NCBI GenBank assembly: GCA_029940115.1
Contig: JAOZRQ010000066.1
Span: 1 to 16,136 of the forward strand
Direction: 5' to 3'
Source of the DNA: Desulfobacterales bacterium
GTDB lineage: Bacteria; Desulfobacterota; Desulfobacteria; Desulfobacterales; 4be13
DNA: 16,136 bases
Shown here piece by piece: positions 1-5,780 of this stretch. The notes beneath the pieces were generated by a model. That model did no database searches. It worked only from the letters and a program-made list of their open reading frames with translations, and had not been told where the DNA came from. The first letter of the stretch is position 1. Each line of letters opens with the position of its first letter. The position numbers and the translations under genes were made by a program.

Positions 1-1
1 T

Positions 2-223
2 TTCGTACCCTTGATCGGCCCGGATTGCCGCCGGATTTGGCAATCCGGCGGGAGCATAGATGGGTGACTTTCAAGTTCGTATCCTTGATCGGCCCGGATT
101 GCCGCCGGATTTGGCAATCCCGCGGGAGCATAGATGGGTGACTTTCAATTTCGTACCCTTGATCGGCCCGGATTGCCGCCGGATTTGGCAATCCGGCGGG
201 AGCCGAAGGGGGTGACGAACTTA
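2..223. repeat. 74-bp tandem repeat, about three copies
   Basis: Three units begin at 2, 76 and 150, each opening with ttcgta and containing cttgatcggcccggattgcc. Copies 1 and 2 run to gggtgactttcaa. Copy 3 diverges after about position 203. Each unit holds a palindrome with arms CCGCCGGATT and AATCCGGCGG around a 4-base loop (28-51 in copy 1). Copy 2 has one arm mutation. The same core, CGGATT-4 nt-AATCCG, recurs near 5615, 5645 and 10540. No coding signal was seen here. Confidence 0.9.
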
Positions 224-240
224 TGAATTGCTGTACTAGT

Positions 241-268
241 ACCCAGCACCCAGAAGCCAGAACCGAGC
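241..268. repeat. Heptanucleotide array at the 3' end of cvpA
   Basis: Four 7-bp units of the ACCCAGC/ACCCAGA type lie immediately beyond the cvpA stop codon (270-272, complement). Arrays of related 7-mers occur at 7347, 10314 and 13116. Confidence 0.6.
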
Positions 269-269
269 T

Positions 270-797
270 TCAGGACTTTGTATTCCATGTTTTTTTCAAA
301 TGTTCGATTTTGGCTGCAAAATCACGTTTCATGTCCTTGGAAACCACGTTGGCCATCTTTTCAGAGATCAGCGTTATGCTGGGGGAGAACGCCGAATCTC
401 TAATGATGGGGGCCCCCTTTGGGAGGAAGGCCGTGAAGATTGTCAACAGGACAGAGACAATCAATATCCCTTTGACAAAACCGCATCCACATCCGGAGGC
501 CCAATCAAGCCAGCCGAATGTGATGATCTTGAGCAGATACTTGACAATGACCCCCAAGGTGCTGATGATGACAAAGACGCTGAGGAAAATGATCAGAGAA
601 CTGAATATGTTGAGGTATGAAGGGTCTGATATCCATTTTGACAGATATTTTGTCAAGCTCATATAATAGGTATAAGATGCCCAGAACCCCCCCAGCACCC
701 CGATGATCGAGACCACTTCCCGCATCAGTCCTCTGAAAAACCCCATTATCAGGCAGTATGCCACAATGGTCATAATTAAAATATCAAGCGGATTCAT
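270..797 (-). CDS. cvpA: CvpA family membrane protein
   Basis: The 175-residue protein starts MNPLDILIMTIVAYCLIMGF and has about four hydrophobic segments, at roughly residues 5-25, 27-45, 62-88 and 100-125. A short polar C-terminal tail rich in Lys and Asp follows. Length, the N-terminal segment followed by FRGLMREVVS, and the glycine-rich stretch around residue 100 fit the CvpA/colicin V production family, inner-membrane proteins whose biochemical role is poorly defined. The open frame extends upstream to 1001, but that extension reads through a MITE-like element. The start at 797 is preferred because it restores the family N-terminus and has AGGGAAAG about 3 nt upstream. The gene is divergent from phoH. 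Family assignment is by pattern recognition; function is not established. Confidence 0.85.
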   Translation of the reverse strand: MNPLDILIMTIVAYCLIMGFFRGLMREVVSIIGVLGGFWASYTYYMSLTKYLSKWISDPSYLNIFSSLIIFLSVFVIISTLGVIVKYLLKIITFGWLDWASGCGCGFVKGILIVSVLLTIFTAFLPKGAPIIRDSAFSPSITLISEKMANVVSKDMKRDFAAKIEHLKKTWNTKS

Positions 798-808
798 ACG
801 CTTTCCCT

Positions 809-950
809 GTATCGGAGCTGTGTACAGGACAAAAAAATGATTTGAGGAAGGAAACCCGGCTTTTTCTTGCAGTCGGGGAGTCGGCCCGTTTGGGAAAAAG
901 CCGGGTTTATCGCCCATTCCGAATTTTTGTCCTGTACACAGGTATCGGAG
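809..950. mobile_element. MITE-like element with 9-bp target duplication
   Basis: The element proper is 818-941 (124 bp). Its perfect 18-bp terminal inverted repeats are ctgtgtacaggacaaaaa at 818-835 and its complement at 924-941. It is flanked by a 9-bp direct repeat, gtatcggag, at 809-817 and 942-950, as expected for a transposition target duplication. No transposase fits inside, so it would be non-autonomous. An inner hairpin has 15-bp arms (852-866 and 894-908) related to the GAAAC..GTTTC palindromes elsewhere in the window. It lies 20 bp upstream of the cvpA start, inside that gene's 5' leader. Confidence 0.85.
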
Positions 951-1075
951 ACAAAAATTGTCTGAAATTGTCTGGGTTACAAACCTATGACGACCAGACA
1001 ACCAGATAATGTAACAAAGCAGAATCTCAGAGTCAAGCGTTTTTCTTTTTGGGTCTTGAAATTGAAATTTCTCAT

Positions 1076-1102
1076 TTGCAATTGTCTGAATTCTGATATA
1101 TT
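1076..1102 (+). promoter_or_regulatory. Possible sigma-70-type promoter for phoH
   Basis: TTGCAA at 1076-1081 and TATATT at 1097-1102 could be -35 and -10 elements, but the spacer is only 15 bp. A more distal match was not convincing. This is the best candidate in the AT-rich gap between cvpA and phoH, and it is weak. Confidence 0.2.
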
Positions 1103-1111
1103 AGAGACAGA

Positions 1112-1161
1112 AGAAACTCGGTTTCTCTTTCAGCGTCGTTTCACCAAAGAAACCCAGTTTC
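1112..1161. repeat. Paired GAAAC..GTTTC palindromes
   Basis: Two short imperfect palindromes, agaaactcggtttct (1112-1126) and aaagaaacccagtttc (1146-1161), lie in the phoH leader. They match the outer part of the hairpin family found at 852-908, 2318-2350, 10669-10701, 11606-11621 and 11715-11730. Confidence 0.65.
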
Positions 1162-1238
1162 ACCTCGGCGACCAAGTTTCCACTTAAACGGTGCAGAATG
1201 CACCAAACAAGCTACTGATGATCACTTGACAAGCAGAT

Positions 1239-2222
1239 ATGGATGACAACAAGAAAACCAAGGTGACATTTTCGGACATCGAACTTTCCAGGCAACTGTT
1301 CGGGGAGCAGAACAGCAATCTCCGAAAAATCGGCGACGCGGTGGGCGTTGCCATTCACGCCAGAGGCAACAGCGTGTTCATTCAAGGGGATCCCATTGCG
1401 GCGAGCCTCGCCCAGAATGTGCTGAAACAGCTTTACAGCCTGTTGAAAAGCGGATATCCGGTTTATCCGAATGACATTGATTATGCTGTCCGGACGTTGA
1501 GCAAAGATGACCGCATCCAGTTGAGGGACATTTTCATGGATACGGTTTACATCACTTCAAAGAAGCATGCCATCACTCCGAAAAGTCCCGCACAGAAAGC
1601 ATATATTGACGCGATGCGGAATTTTGACATTGTATTCGGCATCGGACCCGCGGGGACAGGAAAGACGTATCTGGCCATGGCCATGGCCGTCGCGGCCCTT
1701 TCAAAAGGACAGGCCAGCCGCATCATTCTCACCCGGCCGGCGGTTGAGGCCGGCGAGGCCCTCGGTTTCCTGCCCGGCGACCTGACCGAAAAGGTGGATC
1801 CCTATTTGAGGCCCCTCTATGACGCGCTCCATGACATGATGCGCTTTGAGAAGGTCTCCAACCTGATGCAGCAGGGGGTGATCGAGGTGGCCCCCATCGC
1901 GTTCATGCGAGGCCGGACCTTGAATGACTCCTTCATCATTCTGGATGAAGCCCAGAATACCACATCAGAACAGATGAAGATGTTCCTGACCCGCATCGGG
2001 TTCACTTCCAAGGCGGTCATCACCGGCGACATCACCCAGGTGGATCTGCCCCCGGACAGGTCCTCGGGACTTGTTCAGGCAAAGAACATCCTCCAAGACA
2101 TCCCGGGAATAGAGTTTGTCTTCTTTTCAAAGAGCGATGTGGTCCGGCATAAGCTGGTTCAGGACATCATCAGTGCATATGAACAGCTGGATGCCAGCAA
2201 AACGGAAGCTGGGCATCCTTGA
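1239..2222 (+). CDS. phoH: PhoH-like P-loop ATPase
   Basis: The 327-residue length is typical of the PhoH/YbeZ family. Residues about 5-60 form the usual N-terminal KH-like part, with LFGEQNSNLRKIGDAVGVAI. The ATPase core has Walker A GPAGTGKTYLA near residue 139, the RPAVEAGEALGFLPGD segment, Walker B FIILDEAQNTT near residue 232, and the downstream TGDITQVDLP motif. Family members are ATPases linked to RNA metabolism, and the genes commonly sit next to ybeY, as they do here two genes downstream. The start at 1239 is chosen because it gives the usual N-terminus, but there is no clear Shine-Dalgarno upstream (only acaagcag). It is probably the first gene of the phoH-pgpH-ybeY run. Confidence 0.95.
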   Translation: MDDNKKTKVTFSDIELSRQLFGEQNSNLRKIGDAVGVAIHARGNSVFIQGDPIAASLAQNVLKQLYSLLKSGYPVYPNDIDYAVRTLSKDDRIQLRDIFMDTVYITSKKHAITPKSPAQKAYIDAMRNFDIVFGIGPAGTGKTYLAMAMAVAALSKGQASRIILTRPAVEAGEALGFLPGDLTEKVDPYLRPLYDALHDMMRFEKVSNLMQQGVIEVAPIAFMRGRTLNDSFIILDEAQNTTSEQMKMFLTRIGFTSKAVITGDITQVDLPPDRSSGLVQAKNILQDIPGIEFVFFSKSDVVRHKLVQDIISAYEQLDASKTEAGHP

Positions 2223-2317
2223 AGCGTGTCGTCCCGCGCCCTTGAGAGCAACCTCCGCGTTGAAAAAGCGGCTTCAGACCACAAAATCCGTCAGAATCAG
2301 CAATGTTTGTCCGAGAG

Positions 2318-2350
2318 AGAAACCAAGTTTTTGAAAAAACTGGGTTTCTT
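2318..2350. repeat. Hairpin of the AGAAAC..GTTTCT family
   Basis: Arms of about 15 bp (AGAAACCAAGTTTTT and AAAAAACTGGGTTTCT) face each other across a one- or two-base centre with one mismatch. It lies 96 bp after the phoH stop. It could act as a terminator-like or RNA-stabilising structure, but the copy in another context at 10669 argues for a dispersed repeat. Confidence 0.75.
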
Positions 2351-2390
2351 TGGCATCCTTCATCCATCAGTTTGCAGTTTTTTTGAGGCC

Positions 2391-2455
2391 AAAAAGTTCG
2401 TAGTTCCGCCTTCAGGCGGTCTGACATCGCCTGAACGCGGAACTGCGAACTTTTT
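2391..2455. repeat. Large dispersed palindrome, copy 1 (AGTTCCGC family)
   Basis: The arms are 28 bp (2391-2418 and 2428-2455) with two mismatches and a 9-base loop. The core is AGTTCCGCnTTCAGGCG. A second copy with different but still self-complementary outer bases lies at 9462-9524. The hairpin ends in a T run (aactttttcc), so Rho-independent termination after phoH is possible. Continued same-strand genes make attenuation or a dispersed repeat as likely. Confidence 0.8.
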
Positions 2456-2560
2456 CCATCCGGAAAATGCAAACTACTTTCCATGCAAAATGAAGGATGC
2501 CGTTTCTTTGATCAAAAAGGATTCCGGTACCCGCGCCGTGCCTGAAACAGGTGATCGAAA

Positions 2561-5071
2561 ATGAAAAAAGAAAAAAAGAGGAAAAAGGGGAAGGGTTTTC
2601 TTGAATCCAGCAATGTTGTCCGAGCCGGTCTTCTTGTGATGGTGATGGGGCTGTTCACTCTCATCCTCTACCCGAACCTTATTGTCGCCAAGCATGCTTA
2701 TAAGATAGGGGAGATTGCCAAAAGAGACATCAAGGCGCCGAGGGATTTTTACATCGAGGACAAGGCAGCCACAAAAAACGCCCAACATGAGGCGGCAGAA
2801 GGTGTCCTGACGGTCTATGACCGGGACGCGAGCCTTTTGCCCAGACTGACACGTCAGGTCAATCAGGCTTATGAGGAGTTGCGAAGGCTTTTTGAGGAAG
2901 AGGGGGAGAACACATCTGAGACAGACAAACTCGCGCCAAAAAATCAGGAGGCCCCTTCTGAGGCAACTCATGAAAAGCCTTCTGTGCATGACTTGGTCTG
3001 GCAAAAGAAGGAGGCCTTTGAAAAACAGCTGAATATCAGTGTCAGCGATGAGGCATTCAAAATTCTGGAAAAAGAAAAGTTTTCCAAAAACATGTCGGAC
3101 ATCATCATTCGGATTCTGACACAGATACTCAAAAACGGCGTGGTTGCGAACAAGGATGTGCTTCTCAGGGAAGGGGACAAAGGGATTTTTCTGAGGGATC
3201 TGGACACAAAGACAGAGGATGTCGTGGAGAACCTGAAAAAGTTTTATGGGCCCGATCAGTATAAGGAGATGGTCCGAATCATCGCCAAGCCGCTCGTCAA
3301 GGAGGTCAGCAAGCCATTGGTTCCTGTGATCGTCGACTTTTCCCAGCAGCTGATCCAACCAAACATCACATTGAACCGGAGCGAAACCGAAGAGCGGCGG
3401 AAAGAGGCCGCGGAAAAGGTCCAGCCAGTCCTCTCCATGATGAAGGCGGGGGAGATGCTTCTGCGGGACGGGGAAAGAGTGACAAATGCCCAACTGGTGA
3501 AGCTGCAAGCCCTGAACAGCCAGCAGAAGAAGGAAAAGGTCTATACGAGAAGTGTCGGCGGGATGGTGATCATCCTGTGCCTTGTAATGATCATGTATGT
3601 CCTCCATGTCAATCAGAAAGGGATTTCATATAGGCACAACAAGGACATGCTCTTCATCTCTGCGATCTTGGTCAGCTTTTTTTTCCTTCCCAAGGTGTCG
3701 TCAGGCCTGTTTGAATCCTTGACCGAAAATCTTCTCTTTTCCATATCCCCCTCCTCCATGTCATTTGGGATCCCCTTGGCCGCGAGCACCATGACGGTAT
3801 GCCTTTTCATGGGCCTTGAGGTGGCCATCTCCTTTGCCATGATCATCTCGATCTGTACTGCGGTCATGTTTCAGAACCATTTTGAGATTTTCATCTATTT
3901 TCTGCTGAGTTGCATCATGGGTGCCTACTGGCTCCAGCATTGCAGGGAACGGAAGGTGTTCATCAGTGCCGGTGTCAAGCTTGGGTTTCTGAACATCGTG
4001 CTTGCAACGGCCATTGACATTTACACCGGAGAGTATGCCCAAGGCATCAAAATTTTCTGGGACTGGGGCTTCGCATTTTCAGCGGGCTTGGCATCGGGGA
4101 TCGTGACCGCCGGTCTTGCCCCGCTTCTGGAAATGGCCTTTGGTTATACCACCGATATCACGCTCCATGAACTGGCCAACCTTGAGAAGCCGATTCTCCG
4201 CCGGCTGATGATGGAGGCTCCCGGAACCTATCATCATTCGGTGGTGGTCGGTTCCATGGTTGAGGCCGCGGCCGCCGAAATCGGGGCCAACCCCCTGTTG
4301 GCCAAGGTGTGCGGATATTATCACGACATCGGCAAGATCAAAAAGCCGCTCTACTTTGTGGAGAATCAGAATGACGGCAAAAACCGGCATGACAAGCTGG
4401 CTCCTTCCATGTCCGCGCTGATCCTGATCTCCCACGTCAAGGACGGGGTGGAGACCGGAAAGAAATACAAGCTCGGCCAAGTGATCACCGACACCATCGA
4501 GCAGCATCACGGCACAAGCCTGATCCGCTTTTTTTATGAAAAGGCCAAGCAGTTGAAAGGGAATGACGCGGTCAAGATAGAGGACTTCAGGTATCCCGGC
4601 CCCCGGCCCCAGACTCGGGAAGCCGGACTGGTCATGCTGGCGGATGTGGTGGAGGCTGCGTCGAGAACCCTTGAGAATCCCACCCCTTCCCGGATTCAGG
4701 GGCATGTCCAGAAGCTGATCAACGGAATATTTGCCGATGGTCAGCTCGACAACTGCGAACTGACGCTGAAGGACCTCCACAAGATCGCAAAGAGTTTCAA
4801 CAAAATATTGAACGGCATTCATCACCATCGCATCGAATACCCCGAGAAGTCCGGCAACGGCAAAGAAAGGAAAGAAGGGAGGAAAGAAGGGAGGAAGGAA
4901 GGGAAGAAAGAGGAGAGAGAGAAGGAGAGGGAACACAAGGAAAGGGAGAAAAGGGAACACAAGGAAAAAAATGGGAGTGCTGATCAGCAACCGGCAAAGC
5001 CGGCAAAAGATACCTCTGGAAAAAGTAAGGAAGGCAGCGGGAATCATCTTAAACGCCTTGGAATCTCCTGA
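2561..5071 (+). CDS. pgpH: 7TM-HD family cyclic-dinucleotide phosphodiesterase (PgpH-like)
   Basis: This 836-residue membrane protein has an N-terminal transmembrane helix at about residues 20-45. An extracytoplasmic 7TMR-HDED-type region follows to about 325, then a cluster of about seven hydrophobic helices (about 328-520), then a cytoplasmic HD domain. Visible metal ligands are HH at 558-559, HDIGK starting at H588-D589, and EQHHGT around 647-652. In Firmicutes PgpH hydrolyses c-di-AMP; the nucleotide substrate here is inferred. AGGTGA precedes the ATG. Its place between phoH and ybeY matches the order known from Gram-positive genomes. Residues about 766-836 are a Lys/Glu/Arg-rich tail encoded by a polypurine repeat, absent from ordinary family members, which overlaps ybeY by 101 nt. 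Confidence 0.92.
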   Translation: MKKEKKRKKGKGFLESSNVVRAGLLVMVMGLFTLILYPNLIVAKHAYKIGEIAKRDIKAPRDFYIEDKAATKNAQHEAAEGVLTVYDRDASLLPRLTRQVNQAYEELRRLFEEEGENTSETDKLAPKNQEAPSEATHEKPSVHDLVWQKKEAFEKQLNISVSDEAFKILEKEKFSKNMSDIIIRILTQILKNGVVANKDVLLREGDKGIFLRDLDTKTEDVVENLKKFYGPDQYKEMVRIIAKPLVKEVSKPLVPVIVDFSQQLIQPNITLNRSETEERRKEAAEKVQPVLSMMKAGEMLLRDGERVTNAQLVKLQALNSQQKKEKVYTRSVGGMVIILCLVMIMYVLHVNQKGISYRHNKDMLFISAILVSFFFLPKVSSGLFESLTENLLFSISPSSMSFGIPLAASTMTVCLFMGLEVAISFAMIISICTAVMFQNHFEIFIYFLLSCIMGAYWLQHCRERKVFISAGVKLGFLNIVLATAIDIYTGEYAQGIKIFWDWGFAFSAGLASGIVTAGLAPLLEMAFGYTTDITLHELANLEKPILRRLMMEAPGTYHHSVVVGSMVEAAAAEIGANPLLAKVCGYYHDIGKIKKPLYFVENQNDGKNRHDKLAPSMSALILISHVKDGVETGKKYKLGQVITDTIEQHHGTSLIRFFYEKAKQLKGNDAVKIEDFRYPGPRPQTREAGLVMLADVVEAASRTLENPTPSRIQGHVQKLINGIFADGQLDNCELTLKDLHKIAKSFNKILNGIHHHRIEYPEKSGNGKERKEGRKEGRKEGKKEEREKEREHKEREKREHKEKNGSADQQPAKPAKDTSGKSKEGSGNHLKRLGIS
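4861..4970 (+). repeat. Polypurine 12-bp repeat tract in the pgpH 3' end
   Basis: The plus strand is almost entirely A and G over about 110 nt. Tandem 12-mers such as aaagaagggagg (4871-4882, 4883-4894, degenerate 4895-4906) encode KEGR repeats. A second motif, gggaacacaaggaaa, occurs twice and encodes REHKE. The last aaggaaaaaa serves as the presumed ribosome binding site of ybeY. Mirror-like purine tracts of this kind can adopt triplex structures (inference). Confidence 0.85.
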
Positions 5072-5594
5072 CGGGGAGCTGTCCATCCTTGTCGTTGACG
5101 ATGTGCAGATCGCCCAACTGAACAAGGAATACCTCGGCAGAGAGGGGCCGACCAATGTGATGGCGTTTCCGCAGGAGGGGCGAGGAGTGAAGGGTGAGGG
5201 GCAAATTTCCGGACCGGGTGAAGATATGCCCCCTGAATTGTTCGGGGATACTTCTATCCGGGTCAGCCCGGGAGCGTCGGGCACGTTCGTGGGCAGGGGT
5301 AGGGCATGGGAAGGGGCACAGGCAGGGGATGAGGATATGCCCCCTCAATTGTTCGGGGATGTGGTGATCTCAGCGGAGACCGCGGCAAGAGAGGCGGAGT
5401 TGGGGGGAATCGCCATGGAAGAGCGGTTTCTCCAACTACTGGTGCATGGGATCCTGCATCTGTTCGGATATGACCACGAAAATGATGAGGATGAGGCGGC
5501 ACGGATGGAGGCGAAGAGTGAGGCGATTTTGGGCTCTGGGTTCGGATTTGCCAATCGTTCGACTGAGCTCACGCCGAAGCCGAACCGAGCATGA
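4971..5594 (+). CDS. ybeY: Endoribonuclease YbeY, repeat-expanded
   Basis: Single-strand-specific zinc endoribonuclease family acting in 16S rRNA maturation and ribosome quality control. The N-terminus MGVLISNRQSRQKIPLEKVR and the PTNVMAFPQE segment are typical. The signature HGILHLFGYDH (near residues 160-170) supplies the three His metal ligands. The start at 4971 has aaggaaaaaa directly upstream and lies inside pgpH. At 207 residues it is longer than the usual 150-165. Extra sequence lies between PTNVMAF and FGDVVIS, where a block beginning DMPP is duplicated in frame 37 residues apart. The C-terminal ~20 residues are encoded by a dispersed repeat. The catalytic part appears intact. Confidence 0.93.
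   Translation: MGVLISNRQSRQKIPLEKVRKAAGIILNALESPDGELSILVVDDVQIAQLNKEYLGREGPTNVMAFPQEGRGVKGEGQISGPGEDMPPELFGDTSIRVSPGASGTFVGRGRAWEGAQAGDEDMPPQLFGDVVISAETAAREAELGGIAMEERFLQLLVHGILHLFGYDHENDEDEAARMEAKSEAILGSGFGFANRSTELTPKPNRA
5223..5360 (+). repeat. In-frame internal duplication inside ybeY
   Basis: A 27-bp block starting gatatgcccc and ending gttcggggat occurs at 5223-5249 and 5334-5360 with one difference, 111 bp (37 codons) apart. Between them lies a G-rich stretch of hexamer-like units (gggcag, gggtag, ggcatg, ggaagg; about 5291-5333). Both copies are read in the same frame, giving EDMPPELFGD and EDMPPQLFGD. Confidence 0.9.
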
Positions 5595-5694
5595 GGGGCA
5601 GCCCCTGTCCGCTCCCGCCGGATTGGCAAATCCGGCGGTCGTGGGTTCGGATTTGCCAATCCGAACCGAGCATGAGGGGCAACTGGCAACTGAC
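5538..5694. repeat. CGGATT..AATCCG palindrome cluster at the ybeY 3' end
   Basis: Three versions of the palindrome lie here: a degenerate one in the last ybeY codons (5540-5560), one with arms CCGCCGGATT/AATCCGGCGG at 5615-5638, and one with arms GTTCGGATT/AATCCGAAC at 5645-5666. The string ccgaaccgagcatgagggg occurs twice, just around the ybeY stop (5579) and at 5660. The repeats thus supply the last ~20 residues of YbeY and its 3' flank. Confidence 0.8.
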
Positions 5695-5722
5695 ACCCAA
5701 TAACTGACAACCGCTAGTTCAG

Positions 5723-5774
5723 GTTCAAGTATAAGTTCACGTTTAAGGCTTCTCTAAATCCGTTATATTCAGAA
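5723..5774 (+). repeat. Shared leader repeat upstream of smc
   Basis: This segment (gttcaagtataagttcacg, then aaggcttctctaaatccg, then ttata) ends 7 bp before the smc ATG. A close copy with extra gttcac hexamers lies at 9697-9765, upstream of the macrodomain gene. It resembles one half of the larger inverted structure at 9526-9765. Confidence 0.8.
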
Positions 5775-5780
5775 AAATGT

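Noticed and set aside
1..223. CRISPR array
   Set aside because: The 74-bp units are contiguous copies without distinct spacers, and no cas genes are present.
798..1001. N-terminal extension of CvpA
   Set aside because: The open frame continues upstream only by reading through the MITE-like element. Family length and the ribosome binding site support the start at 797.
987..1187. Small gene in the cvpA-phoH gap
   Set aside because: It consists of palindromic repeat sequence and AT-rich leader with no ribosome binding site.
2474..3607. Long open frame on the minus strand (377 codons)
   Set aside because: It lies opposite pgpH, shows no recognisable domain and has the composition of an antisense shadow. 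The plus-strand HD protein explains the region.
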